From NCBI RefSeq assembly GCF_047824785.1, contig NZ_CP181167.1:2356001-2420000 (forward strand): a stretch of 64,000 nucleotides of DNA. The letters are read 5' to 3'. This document shows, piece by piece, positions 54,567-63,857 of the stretch. The number at the start of each line of letters is the position of its first letter. The stretch's first letter is position 1. Origin of the DNA: Nitrobacter sp039808345. GTDB taxonomy: Bacteria; Pseudomonadota; Alphaproteobacteria; Rhizobiales; Xanthobacteraceae. Below the pieces are notes generated by a model. That model searched no databases. It worked only from the letters and a program-made list of their open reading frames with translations, and was not told where the DNA came from. A program made the position numbers and the translations under genes.

Positions 54567-56606
54567 ATGTCCGACAAGCAAGACCCCTCCGGATTCCGGT
54601 ATGGCCTCGCCAACCTGAAACCGGTTTCGCCCGCCGACAACGTCGTCCTCACCTTCCCCGACGGCGCGACGCGCGAATTTCCGAAAAATACCACCGGCCT
54701 GGAAATCGCCAGGGATATCTCGCCGTCGCTGGCCAAGCGCACGGTGGCGATGGCGCTCGACGGCACCGTCAGCGACCTTGCGGACCCGATCGAACAGGAT
54801 GCCTCAATCGAATTCATCAGCCGCGACGACCCTCGCGCGCTGGAACTGATCCGTCATGACGCCGCGCATGTGCTGGCGGAAGCCGTGCAGACATTGTGGC
54901 CGGGCACGCAGGTCACCATCGGCCCGGTGATCGAGAACGGATTCTATTACGACTTCTTCCGCAACGAGCCGTTCTCGGTCGAGGATTTCGCCGCGATCGA
55001 GAAGAAGATGCGCGAGATCATCGCGCGCGACCAGCCTTTCACCAAGGATGTCTGGGATCGCGAGAAGACCAAGCAGGTGTTTCGCGACAAGGGCGAGGCC
55101 TTCAAGGTCGAACTCGTCGACGCCATTCCCGGCAACGAGCCGATCAAGATCTACTACCAGGGCGACTGGTTCGATCTCTGCCGCGGCCCGCACATGACCT
55201 CGACCGGCAAGATCGGCAACGCGTTCAAGCTGATGAAGGTGGCCGGCGCTTACTGGCGCGGCGACAGCAACAATCCGATGCTGACGCGCATCTACGGCAC
55301 CGCCTTCGCGAACCAGGCGGCTCTCGACGCTTACCTCAAGCAGATCGAGGAAGCCGAGAAGCGCGACCATCGAAAGCTCGGCCGCGAACTCGACCTGTTC
55401 CACTTCCAGGAGGAAGGTCCGGGCGTGGTGTTCTGGCACGCCAGGGGCTGGACCATCTTCCAGGCCGTGATCGCCTACATGCGCCGGCGACTCGCGGAAG
55501 ATTATGACGAAGTCAACGCGCCGCAGATGCTCGACAAGTCGCTGTGGGAGACGTCGGGACATTGGGAGTGGTATCGCGAGAACATGTTCGCGGCGCAGTC
55601 CGCCGGCGATGAAGCCGAGGACAAGCGCTGGTTCACGATCAAGCCGATGAACTGTCCCGGCCACGTGCAACTCTTCAAGCACGGGCTCAAAAGCTACCGC
55701 GACCTGCCGCTGCGGCTCGCCGAATTCGGCGTCGTGCATCGCTACGAGCCGTCAGGCGCAATGCACGGCCTGATGCGCGTGCGCGGCTTCACCCAGGATG
55801 ACGCGCATGTTTTCTGCACCGAGGAGCAGCTCGCCGACGAGTGCCTCAAGATCAACGACCTGATCCTTTCGACCTATGCCGATTTCGGCTTCGACGGTGA
55901 GCTGACGGTGAAGCTCTCGACGCGCCCCGAAAAGCGCGTGGGCTCGGACGCGGCGTGGGATCACGCCGAAGCGGTGATGGCGGATGTCCTCAAGCGCATC
56001 GCCGCGTCGAACAACCGCATCAAGACCGAGACCAATCCCGGCGAGGGTGCGTTTTACGGGCCGAAGTTCGAATATGTGTTGCGCGACGCCATCGGCCGCG
56101 ACTGGCAATGCGGCACGACACAGGTGGACTTCAATCTGCCGGAGCGGTTCGGCGCGTTCTACATCGACGCGGACGGCGGCAAGAAAGCGCCGGTGATGGT
56201 GCATCGCGCGATCTGCGGATCGATCGAGCGCTTCATCGGCATTCTGATCGAGCATTTTGCCGGCCACTTTCCGCTGTGGCTCGCGCCGGTGCAGGCGGTC
56301 GTCACCACCATTACATCGGATGGCGATGAATACGCCAAAGTGGTCGCGGCCACCGCGCGGCGCGCGGGGCTTCGCGTCGAACTGGACCTGCGCAACGAGA
56401 AGATCAACTACAAGGTGCGAGAGCACTCGCTGTCGAAGATCCCTGCTTTGCTCGTTGTCGGCAAGAAGGAAGCCGAGACTCAATCGGTATCCATCCGCCG
56501 TTTGGGTAGCGACGGCCAGAAGGTGATGCCAACCGGCGAGGCCATTGCCGCGCTTGTAGCGGAAGCCGTCCCGCCGGATATCCAACGCAGCAGGACAGCG
56601 CAGTAG
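54567..56606 (+). CDS. thrS: Threonyl-tRNA synthetase
   Basis: A 679-residue class II synthetase. A TGS domain (residues 20-80), editing domain with RHDAAHVLAEAVQTLWPG and its HxxxH site, catalytic core with the zinc cysteine in MNCPGHVQLFKHGLKSYRDLPLRL, and the anticodon domain (PVQAVVTTITSDGDEYA) are in order. AGGAGAG precedes the ATG. No T-box leader is seen, as expected in proteobacteria. Confidence 0.97.
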   Translation: MSDKQDPSGFRYGLANLKPVSPADNVVLTFPDGATREFPKNTTGLEIARDISPSLAKRTVAMALDGTVSDLADPIEQDASIEFISRDDPRALELIRHDAAHVLAEAVQTLWPGTQVTIGPVIENGFYYDFFRNEPFSVEDFAAIEKKMREIIARDQPFTKDVWDREKTKQVFRDKGEAFKVELVDAIPGNEPIKIYYQGDWFDLCRGPHMTSTGKIGNAFKLMKVAGAYWRGDSNNPMLTRIYGTAFANQAALDAYLKQIEEAEKRDHRKLGRELDLFHFQEEGPGVVFWHARGWTIFQAVIAYMRRRLAEDYDEVNAPQMLDKSLWETSGHWEWYRENMFAAQSAGDEAEDKRWFTIKPMNCPGHVQLFKHGLKSYRDLPLRLAEFGVVHRYEPSGAMHGLMRVRGFTQDDAHVFCTEEQLADECLKINDLILSTYADFGFDGELTVKLSTRPEKRVGSDAAWDHAEAVMADVLKRIAASNNRIKTETNPGEGAFYGPKFEYVLRDAIGRDWQCGTTQVDFNLPERFGAFYIDADGGKKAPVMVHRAICGSIERFIGILIEHFAGHFPLWLAPVQAVVTTITSDGDEYAKVVAATARRAGLRVELDLRNEKINYKVREHSLSKIPALLVVGKKEAETQSVSIRRLGSDGQKVMPTGEAIAALVAEAVPPDIQRSRTAQ

Positions 56607-56686
56607 CGGCTCGCAAACAATCGATTACAATCGCGTCGCCTCTCGTACGAACCGAGCAGACGGCAGCAAGTTCAACGAAAGCAGCT

Positions 56687-57250
56687 ATGTCCGAGATCAT
56701 CGACTTTCTACGTACACGCCGATCGGTCAAGCCGCGAGAGATGACCGGGCCAGGTCCCTCGCCTGAAGAGATCGAGACCATTCTCACCATCGGCTCGCGC
56801 GTCCCCGATCACGGCAAGCTCGCACCGTGGCGGTTCATCGTGTTCGAAGGCGACGGACGCGTCCGCGCCGGCGATGTCATCGCCCGTGTCTACGCGCGCA
56901 AGAATCCATCGGCTCCGCAGGAAGAGATCGAAATCGAAAAACGCCAACTCATGGAAGCGCCGCTGGTGATCGGCGTGGTGAGTTGCATCAAGCCACACCC
57001 GAAAGTGCCGTCGTGGGAGCAGGTGCTGTCGGCTGGCGCAAGCGCCATGAACATCGTCACGGCGGTCACCGCGCTCGGCTATGGCGCGAACTGGCTGACA
57101 GGCTGGTTCGCCTACGATCGCGACATACTCGACGGCTTCGGTCTAAAGCCGGACGAAAGATTTGCGGGCTTCATCCACATCGGAACGCCAACCAAGCCCA
57201 GCAAGGACCGGCCTCGCCCGACGCTGTCTGAGATCGTTTCGCGATTCTAG
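56687..57250 (+). CDS. Nitroreductase family flavoprotein
   Basis: A 187-residue FMN enzyme of the YdjA/YfkO-like short branch. DFLRTRRSVKPREM holds the FMN-binding Arg/Ser, RVPDHGKLAPWRFIVFEG the second FMN site, and ALGYGANWLTGWFAYD and FIHIGTPTKPSKDR the C-terminal signatures. It should reduce nitro or quinone compounds with NAD(P)H; natural substrate unknown. It is followed by two tandem repeat elements. Confidence 0.9.
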   Translation: MSEIIDFLRTRRSVKPREMTGPGPSPEEIETILTIGSRVPDHGKLAPWRFIVFEGDGRVRAGDVIARVYARKNPSAPQEEIEIEKRQLMEAPLVIGVVSCIKPHPKVPSWEQVLSAGASAMNIVTAVTALGYGANWLTGWFAYDRDILDGFGLKPDERFAGFIHIGTPTKPSKDRPRPTLSEIVSRF

Positions 57251-57478
57251 AGCTTCGCTTCTGATGGAATCAGAAGCGAGGCTCTAGATTATTTTTCTGA
57301 CGCGTTTTCTTCACGCGAACCGGTGTCCACTTCGCTCGAAAACGCTATGGAGCATTTTCGCTTCTGATGGAATCAGAAGCGAGGCTCTCAGATCTTGATT
57401 TAACGCACTTTCTTCACGCGAACCGGTATCCATCTCCGGGTCAAGCCCGAGGACATGCTTCGCTCGAGAACGCTATAG
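57250..57478. repeat. Two tandem type 1 repeats with hairpins
   Basis: Each unit has gcttctgatggaatcagaag within agag...ctct arms, then the gacgcgttttcttcacgcg and aaccggtgtccacttcgct core. The second unit carries the inserted ggtcaagcccgaggacatg also seen near 45.43 kb. The array fills the whole convergent spacer after the nitroreductase gene and reaches the stop of the next gene. Confidence 0.9.
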
Positions 57479-57949
57479 TTATTCACCTTCCGATTTCTTC
57501 AGCGTCATTCCCCGCTCCTCGAGCCAGAGTCTTATTTCCGAAGCTGTTACGGTGCCGACGCCGGGCTCTGACAGGAGTTCTTCCCAGGTATAGGCGCTGG
57601 CGATCTCGACAAGATGCCGGCTGCGCTTGGCGATCGTCCGGCCTCCGAGCGAGGCGTGGCGGCCATGAAGCAACGCCTCGACGGCCCGACGCGGAAGGCT
57701 GCGGCGCAAGGCGCTCTCCTTTGGTTTCGGACAGAACGCTCGCACGTCATATTCCTCGATATCGAGACGCACGGCGATCTCGCGAACGCCGAGCCCCACG
57801 GAACGCAGCACCGCCACCTCGTCGCGCAGCCAGCCGAGGAAGCGGCGGCGGTTGTAATCGCGTTGCCGCGGCGCCTGGCGCGCCCGCGGCTTTGACGGCG
57901 GCGCAGCTGGCTGAACGGGAACATCGACATCCTTGACCAGCGTCAGCAT
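57479..57949 (-). CDS. Unknown protein with alpha-CTD-like C-terminus, 156 aa
   Basis: A basic protein of unknown family. The N-terminal 30 residues are Pro/Arg-rich and disordered. The central part LGWLRDEVAVLRSVGLGVREIAVRLDIEEYDVRAFC looks like a helix-turn-helix (a REIA...YDVR pattern). The end, YTWEELLSEPGVGTVTASEIRLWLEERGM, closely resembles the two HhH-type helices of the RNA polymerase alpha C-terminal domain. A DNA- or RNAP-binding role is inferred. The conservation could not be tested. Confidence 0.65.
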   Translation of the reverse strand: MLTLVKDVDVPVQPAAPPSKPRARQAPRQRDYNRRRFLGWLRDEVAVLRSVGLGVREIAVRLDIEEYDVRAFCPKPKESALRRSLPRRAVEALLHGRHASLGGRTIAKRSRHLVEIASAYTWEELLSEPGVGTVTASEIRLWLEERGMTLKKSEGE

Positions 57950-58083
57950 GGGCGATCTCCTAGTGTGCCGGACAGAGCGGCTTTCAATTTCGACTATCGC
58001 TACTTACGGCACTGAAGCCGTTGAGCGAGACGTTGCAGGTGACGGGTTCGTTATCTGAGGGGTCGTTCGTGTGAAGGCAGACA

Positions 58084-58887
58084 TTATCTATTGAACCTGA
58101 TTGGGACGGCGAGTGTGATGGATCCGCCGCCGACGTTGGAGGGTGGGGCTGGAACGGGGCTGGCGCGGCGCGGCAGCGACACCGCCTCGGCGTCGAGCGC
58201 GGAATCGCCGGCCGAGCGCACCAGCCGCGCCGACAGCACCCGGCCCGAGCGGTCGATCGTGAACGCGACCGAGGCCACGCCCATGCCCGCCCCGGACGGG
58301 AAGCGCTTGTGGCGGTTGAGATGCGCCATCAGCGCGGCGCGCCAGGTCGCCGGCGACATCGACGACGCCATGCCCTCGGCCGGCGCGGCCGCGCGATCGG
58401 CGCGCTGCGCCTGCGAACTCTGCGGCGCGGTGGTGCGCGGCGCCTTCTTCTGCTTTTTCTTCTTCGGCTTCGGCTTCGGCGGCTCGACCTTGGACGGCAG
58501 CACAACCTCCGCCTTCTCCACCTTCGGCGTTTCCGGCAGCTTGACCTCCGCCTCCTTCACCTCCGGAGGCGTCGGCTCGGGATCGGGCTTCTCCTCGATC
58601 GGCTTCTCAGGATCGACCTGCTCCTCGGCCTCCACCATCTCCGGCCCCGGCGCGACGTCCTGCTGCGGCGCCTCGGGCGCGACAGCCATCGGCGCCAGCT
58701 CCATCATGATCGCCGCCGGAGGATCGCCCGGCGCCTCCGCCGCCGCCGGCCAGTGCAGCGCCAGCCAGATGCCGCCGGCATGCAGCGCCACCACCGCAAG
58801 CCCGGCCGCGGTCCAGCGCAACGCCGCCGCCCGGCTCACCTCATCGCCGGCCCGGCCGTCCGGGTCGCGCCAGTCGATTTTCATCAT
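58084..58887 (-). CDS. tonB: TonB energy-transduction protein
   Basis: A 267-residue TonB. One N-terminal membrane helix (WTAAGLAVVALHAGGIWLAL) precedes a Pro/Glu/Lys-rich spacer (residues about 90-165, with KPKPKKKKQKK) and the TonB C-terminal domain (ATWRAALMAHLNRHKRFPSGA through SLPRRASPVPAPPS). It transmits proton-motive force to outer-membrane receptors. The ATG overlaps the exbD stop (ATGA). Confidence 0.92.
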   Translation of the reverse strand: MMKIDWRDPDGRAGDEVSRAAALRWTAAGLAVVALHAGGIWLALHWPAAAEAPGDPPAAIMMELAPMAVAPEAPQQDVAPGPEMVEAEEQVDPEKPIEEKPDPEPTPPEVKEAEVKLPETPKVEKAEVVLPSKVEPPKPKPKKKKQKKAPRTTAPQSSQAQRADRAAAPAEGMASSMSPATWRAALMAHLNRHKRFPSGAGMGVASVAFTIDRSGRVLSARLVRSAGDSALDAEAVSLPRRASPVPAPPSNVGGGSITLAVPIRFNR

Positions 58888-59354
58888 GGCGCAGGCGCCG
58901 CCGCCGGCGCGGCTCCGCTCGCCGCCGCCACCTGCCCGGTATCCTCGAGCCCCACCAGCGCGATCTTGAGATAACCGGACTCGCGTAGCAGGTTCATCAC
59001 CTTCATCAGCTCGGTATAGGCTACCGTCCCGTCGGCGCGCAGGAACACCCGCTGCTCGCGATCATTGTTGGTCTGCTGGTCCAGCGTCGCCTGCAAGGTA
59101 TTGCGCGGCACCTCGTCGTTGCCGAGCGCCAGCGTCAGATCTTGCTTCACCGTCAGGAACACCGGCTTGTCAGGCCGCGGCTGCGGCTGCGCGTTCGACA
59201 CCGGCAGGTCCACCGCGATATCCACCGTCGACAGCGGCGCCGCCACCATGAAGATGATCAAGAGCACCAGCATCACGTCGATGAACGGCGTGACGTTGAT
59301 CTCGCTCAACTCGTCGATGCCGCCGTCCTGCGGGTTCTTCAGCGATACTCCCAT
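58884..59354 (-). CDS. exbD: Biopolymer transport protein ExbD
   Basis: A 156-residue inner-membrane protein. The N-terminal helix INVTPFIDVMLVLLIIFMVAAP has the essential aspartate (PFIDVML). The periplasmic domain (KPVFLTVKQDLTLALGN...) follows and the tail is Ala/Pro-rich. With ExbB it forms the proton channel that powers TonB. Six bases lie between it and exbB. Confidence 0.95.
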   Translation of the reverse strand: MGVSLKNPQDGGIDELSEINVTPFIDVMLVLLIIFMVAAPLSTVDIAVDLPVSNAQPQPRPDKPVFLTVKQDLTLALGNDEVPRNTLQATLDQQTNNDREQRVFLRADGTVAYTELMKVMNLLRESGYLKIALVGLEDTGQVAAASGAAPAAAPAP

Positions 59355-59360
59355 GGCGCA

Positions 59361-60527
59361 TCACTCGGCAGCAGAGCGGCCGCGCGACAGCGCCACCACG
59401 GACGGGCCAAGCCCCCGCTCCTGCCGTTCCAGATCGCGCGAGATGTGCTGGACGATCTCGCCGGAAGCGTCCGACAACAGCGCCCGGTAGCTCGAAAGCG
59501 CGCGCGCGAACACGTTGTAGATGATCACCGCCGGGATCGCGGCGACAAGCCCGAGCGCGGTCGCCAGCAGCGCCTCGGCGATGCCCGGCGCCACCACCGC
59601 GAGGTTGGTGGTCTTGGTCTGCGAGATTCCGATGAAGGCGTTCATGATGCCCCACACCGTGCCGAACAGGCCGACGAACGGCGCGGTCGCGCCGATGGTC
59701 GCCAGCAGGCCGGTGCCGCGGGCGATGTCGCGCCCCGCTTTGGCCTCGATGCGCGACAGCGCGATCGCCAGCCGCTCCTTGATGCCCTCGGAGGACAGAT
59801 CGCCCGAGCGCTGCAGCTCGCGCTCCGCCGCCCCCATCAGATCCGCCACCGTGCCCTCGCAGGTCCAGCCCTCGGCGATCTCGGAGCGCGCCCCGTCGAG
59901 GCTGTCGGCCCGCGTCAGCTTGCGCAGGCAGCTTTGCGCGCGCCGCCGCGACGCCGCGAGCTCGATCCCCTTGGCCAGCCAGATCGTCCACGTCACCAAT
60001 GATGCGAACGCAAGGCCGATCATCACCGCCTTCACGACGATGTCGGCCTGCATGAACATGCCCCACGGCGACAGGTCCTGCGGAAGCGACGACGACGAGC
60101 TCTCCGGCGCGGGCGATGGCGCGGCGGAATCCGGCGCGGCGGATTGATCCAGAGGCGCGGCCGCATCCGATGAAGGTGACGACGCGGACGATCCCTCCCC
60201 GGATGCAGCATCGGAAGACGCTTCGGGAGAAGGCGAGGCGGACGGCTGCGATGACGCAGCCCCAGCCGAACCATCAGTGGCAGACGGAACAGAGGCAGAC
60301 GGAGCGGAACCCGCCCCAGAAGACGACGATGGTGCGGCGTCCGCAGCGGACGCCGGCGGCGTGGCGGCCGGCTGTGACGCCATAGCGTCAGGCTGCGGGT
60401 GCGGTCGCCGGTCCCGTGCGTCGGCGTCACCAGGCAGGATGGCGAGCATGAACGCGGCGGCAAGCAGGCCGCGGGCGATCCTTGCGGGAAGTTCGCCCGC
60501 CACGATTGTCCGGATGTTACGCATCAT
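59361..60527 (-). CDS. exbB: Biopolymer transport protein ExbB with Ser/Ala-rich N-terminal extension
   Basis: A 388-residue ExbB, longer than the E. coli one (244). A signal-like segment (LLAAAFMLAILPGDADA) is followed by about 100 residues of Ser, Ala and Pro. The three-helix core is normal: WGMFMQADIVVKAVMIGLAF, LLATIGATAPFVGLFGTVWGIMNAF and GIAEALLATALGLVAAIPAVIIYN. The periplasmic extension resembles those of rhizobial ExbB proteins. The ATG at 60527 or at 60524 starts it. First gene of the tonB operon. Confidence 0.94.
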   Translation of the reverse strand: MMRNIRTIVAGELPARIARGLLAAAFMLAILPGDADARDRRPHPQPDAMASQPAATPPASAADAAPSSSSGAGSAPSASVPSATDGSAGAASSQPSASPSPEASSDAASGEGSSASSPSSDAAAPLDQSAAPDSAAPSPAPESSSSSLPQDLSPWGMFMQADIVVKAVMIGLAFASLVTWTIWLAKGIELAASRRRAQSCLRKLTRADSLDGARSEIAEGWTCEGTVADLMGAAERELQRSGDLSSEGIKERLAIALSRIEAKAGRDIARGTGLLATIGATAPFVGLFGTVWGIMNAFIGISQTKTTNLAVVAPGIAEALLATALGLVAAIPAVIIYNVFARALSSYRALLSDASGEIVQHISRDLERQERGLGPSVVALSRGRSAAE

Positions 60528-60665
60528 GGGCTTGATCTTTCGTTGCGAGCGTCGCCACCGGCTGGCGTGCTGTGGAGGTCCGGAACCGGCCGACGCGCGG
60601 TCCGCTTCCCGGACGGGACGCTCTGTTGATTATTTGTCCGACGTTGATGGCTCCCCCGACCATGG

Positions 60666-62612
60666 CTATCCCCTCGCGAGAGCCTCGACAGGCTTCAGCC
60701 GGGCCGCGCGATACGCCGGCATGAAGCCGAACAGCGTGCCCATGACCACCGCTCCCAGCAGCGCGCCCAGAGCCATGGTGACGGAGAAGATCACCGTCAT
60801 GCCGAACAGGAGCGCCGCGCCCACACCGATCAACGCGCCGAGCAGCAACCCGACCACGCCGCCGATGGCCGCCAATACGACTGCCTCGGTCAGGAACTGA
60901 CCCAGGATGTCGGCGGTCCTGGCCCCGATCGCGGTCCGGACCCCGATCTCCCGCGTGCGCTCGGAGACGGTGATGAGCATGATGTTCATGATGCCGATGC
61001 CGCCGACCAGCATCGAGATCGCGGCGATGGCGCTGAGCAGCAGATTGCTGGAGCGGCGCTCGTCCTCGGCCTTCTGGAACGCCGATGCTGAATCGTAGAT
61101 GTAGAAGTCTTCGCGGCCATGGCGCCGGATCAGCAGCGCCTTGATGGCCTCCTTGGTCTCATGCAGACGCGACATGTCGGCGATGGAAACGACGATCTCC
61201 GACAGATCATCCTTGCCGAACAGCCGCATCGTCGCAGTGCGCAGCGGCATCACCGCGCGCTTGTCCCGATCCGTCCCCCTCTCGGACAGGCCCTTGCTTT
61301 CCAGAACCCCGGTGACGAGAAAAGGAAGGTTGTTGACGAGGATGTGGCTGCCGGAAGGATCGGCGACATCAGGGAAAAATTTGGACGCGAGGGTCGAACC
61401 GAGCAGCACCACGGGGCTGCCGCTGATCTCATCCTGCTTCGTGAAGAATGCGCCCTTCGCCATGTCCCACTTGTGAACCGTCCGGAACTCGGATGTGGTG
61501 GCGACCACGTCGGTATTCAGGTCGATATTGCCGCGACGCATCGAGGCCATGTCCCACATTGCGGGCATCGACCCCGACACGTTGTCCATATCCTTGATCG
61601 CCTGGGCGTCGGCGGGAGTGAGCGGCAGGCTGTTTCCCGTCGATTCGCCGGCGCGGTCGACCACGATCCAGTTGGTGCCGATCGCCGAAGCCCGCTCGAT
61701 GTACGACGCCTGCGCGCCGCGCCCGATCGCCATCATGGCGACGACGGAGGCGACGCCGATGACGATGCCGCTCAGGGTGAGCGCGGTGCGGACGGGATTG
61801 ATCGCGAGCGCCACGAGGGCCGAGCGCGCGGCTTCCTCCAGCCAGGTCCAGAGCGGAGGCGAGCTGTCGCTCGCCTGCCATGGGGCAACGGCCATCGACG
61901 ACGAAACCTTCTCGGGGTCCGGGCCGCTGTCGGAGACGATCAGACCATCCTCGATCCGGATGATGCGCTCGGCCGCGGCGGCTACTTTGGAGTCGTGCGT
62001 AATGAGGATGACCGTGTGCCCGTCGCCGGCCAGCTTCTTCAGGATTCCCAGAACCTCCGTGCCGCTTTTGCTGTCCAGCGCGCCGGTCGGCTCATCGGCG
62101 AGGATGACGGCGCCGCCGTTCATCAGCGCGCGCGCGATGGAGACACGCTGCTGCTGGCCGCCCGACAATTGTGAGGGACGGTTGGTGATGCGGTTGGCCA
62201 GGCCAAGGCGCGTCAGAAGCGCGGTCGCGCGGCGCTGGCGGTAAGCGCGCGGCGCGCCGGCATGGATCGCCGGCATCTCGACGTTGCCGAGCGCGCTCAC
62301 CGTCGGAATCAGGTGATAGTTCTGGAAGATGAATCCGAAGCAGCCGCGGCGCAATGCGGCGAGTTCCTCGCGATTCAATGTTGCGACGTCCCGGCCGCCA
62401 AACCGATACGCGCCGTCGCTCGGTCGATCCATCAGGCCGATGATGTTCATCAGCGTCGACTTGCCGGAGCCGGAGGCGCCGATGATCGCCACGAATTCGC
62501 CGGCGTGGATCGACAGGCCGACGCCGCGAAGCGCATGCGTCACGACATCGCCGCTGCGATAGGAGCGGCGGATGCCCTCCAGTTCGATGAGCGGCGTGCG
62601 TGAGGCGGTCAT
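60666..62612 (-). CDS. macB: MacB-type ABC transporter, ATPase fused to permease
   Basis: A 648-residue protein. The ATPase domain has Walker A GASGSGKST, signature LSGGQQQR and LADEPTGALDSKSG. Four membrane helices and a large periplasmic domain follow, with IGIMNIMLITVSERTREIGVRTAIGAR and GVVGLLLGALIGVG. MacB works with an adapter MacA and an outer-membrane duct to export toxins, peptides or lipoproteins. It overlaps macA by four bases (ATGA). Confidence 0.93.
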   Translation of the reverse strand: MTASRTPLIELEGIRRSYRSGDVVTHALRGVGLSIHAGEFVAIIGASGSGKSTLMNIIGLMDRPSDGAYRFGGRDVATLNREELAALRRGCFGFIFQNYHLIPTVSALGNVEMPAIHAGAPRAYRQRRATALLTRLGLANRITNRPSQLSGGQQQRVSIARALMNGGAVILADEPTGALDSKSGTEVLGILKKLAGDGHTVILITHDSKVAAAAERIIRIEDGLIVSDSGPDPEKVSSSMAVAPWQASDSSPPLWTWLEEAARSALVALAINPVRTALTLSGIVIGVASVVAMMAIGRGAQASYIERASAIGTNWIVVDRAGESTGNSLPLTPADAQAIKDMDNVSGSMPAMWDMASMRRGNIDLNTDVVATTSEFRTVHKWDMAKGAFFTKQDEISGSPVVLLGSTLASKFFPDVADPSGSHILVNNLPFLVTGVLESKGLSERGTDRDKRAVMPLRTATMRLFGKDDLSEIVVSIADMSRLHETKEAIKALLIRRHGREDFYIYDSASAFQKAEDERRSSNLLLSAIAAISMLVGGIGIMNIMLITVSERTREIGVRTAIGARTADILGQFLTEAVVLAAIGGVVGLLLGALIGVGAALLFGMTVIFSVTMALGALLGAVVMGTLFGFMPAYRAARLKPVEALARG

Positions 62613-63853
62613 GACTCCACCCTCAGCTTCGCGGCCGGGCCAGCCGCCTTCGTGCCGGTGATGACGCGCTCGCCATCCGCCACCCCGCTCGTGATTCCGA
62701 CCAGAAAGCGGGTGCGGGTGCCGATCTCGACCTTGCGGACAGCGATGGTCCCGTCTTCACGCAGAACGCGCACCTCTCCCTTGTCATTGAGCGATGCGAC
62801 CGGAACAACCAGGGCGTTCTGCGCCGCGGCGGTCACGAAGAACACCTGCGCGGTCATCCCCGCCCGCAAGCTGCCATCTGCGTTGGGAACGTCGAACAGC
62901 GCCGTGTAGAGCACGACATTGCCCGATTGCGGCGTCGTCTTGGTCTCGGCTTTCTTGTTGTCGGGACGCCGGGGCGCCGGCTGGATCTGCCGGAGCGTCG
63001 CATGCCACTTGCGATCCGGCCGGCCCAATGTCGTGAACCACAGCGGCATGCCCTCGCGCAGCTTGACGACATCGGCCTCGGACACATCGGTCCATACCGT
63101 CATGGTGTCGAGATCGGCGATCTGCAGGATCAGCGGCGTGTCGTAGTTCGCATTGAGGGTTTGCCCCTCCTTCGCGTCCACCGAAACCACGGTGCCTCCC
63201 ATCGGCGCGGTGATGCGGGCGAACCTCAGCGCCGTTTTCTGCGCGCGCAGGTCGGCCTGCATCTGGCGGATGCGGGCCTTGGAAGCATCGATGCGCGCGA
63301 TCAGGATGTCGCGGTCGCGCGTCGTCGTTTCAAAAGCGAGTTTCGACACCGCGCTGGTCTGTGACAGCGTCAGGTGCCGCTCGACATTGCGTTCCGCGAA
63401 CACAAGCCCGGCTTCCTGCTCCGCCAGTTCGGCCCTCAGCCGTGCCAGATCGGCCTCGATTCCCTCGACTTTCGCCGACTGCACTTCGGCGTCGATCTCC
63501 GCCACGACCCGTCCCGCGGTCACCTTGTCGCCGACGGCGACGCGCAGATGCTTCAACTGGCCGGTCACCTGCGCGCCGACATCGACGCTCGCATAGGGCT
63601 GGATCTTGCCGGTCGCGGCCACCGTGCTCTCGATGTCCTGCCGCGTGACCGCGACGGTCTCATAGAGGCTGTCCGCCGACGGCGCGCGAAACCCCATGAC
63701 GGCGAGCGTGCCGAGCGCAGCCAGTCCCGCGGCGCTCAGCCCCAGGACAAGCCGCCGGGAGCCGCGCGCGCGCCGCGCCGGCGCGGTCCAGGCCGGCGGC
63801 AGCGCCAGGCCGTCGACATCGTCGGGAGGCACCGGAGCGTTCATGGCCGGCAT
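62609..63853 (-). CDS. macA: MacA-type periplasmic adapter protein
   Basis: A 414-residue membrane-fusion protein. One N-terminal helix (RLVLGLSAAGLAALGTLAVMGF) is followed by the lipoyl-like halves (ATGKIQPYASVDVGAQVTGQL and ITAPMGGTVVSVDAKEGQTL), a long helical hairpin (residues about 125-210) and the beta-barrel/MPD part. The ATG at 63853 or at 63844 may be used. Four bases separate it from the upstream partial gene. Confidence 0.93.
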   Translation of the reverse strand: MPAMNAPVPPDDVDGLALPPAWTAPARRARGSRRLVLGLSAAGLAALGTLAVMGFRAPSADSLYETVAVTRQDIESTVAATGKIQPYASVDVGAQVTGQLKHLRVAVGDKVTAGRVVAEIDAEVQSAKVEGIEADLARLRAELAEQEAGLVFAERNVERHLTLSQTSAVSKLAFETTTRDRDILIARIDASKARIRQMQADLRAQKTALRFARITAPMGGTVVSVDAKEGQTLNANYDTPLILQIADLDTMTVWTDVSEADVVKLREGMPLWFTTLGRPDRKWHATLRQIQPAPRRPDNKKAETKTTPQSGNVVLYTALFDVPNADGSLRAGMTAQVFFVTAAAQNALVVPVASLNDKGEVRVLREDGTIAVRKVEIGTRTRFLVGITSGVADGERVITGTKAAGPAAKLRVES

Positions 63854-63857
63854 CCGC

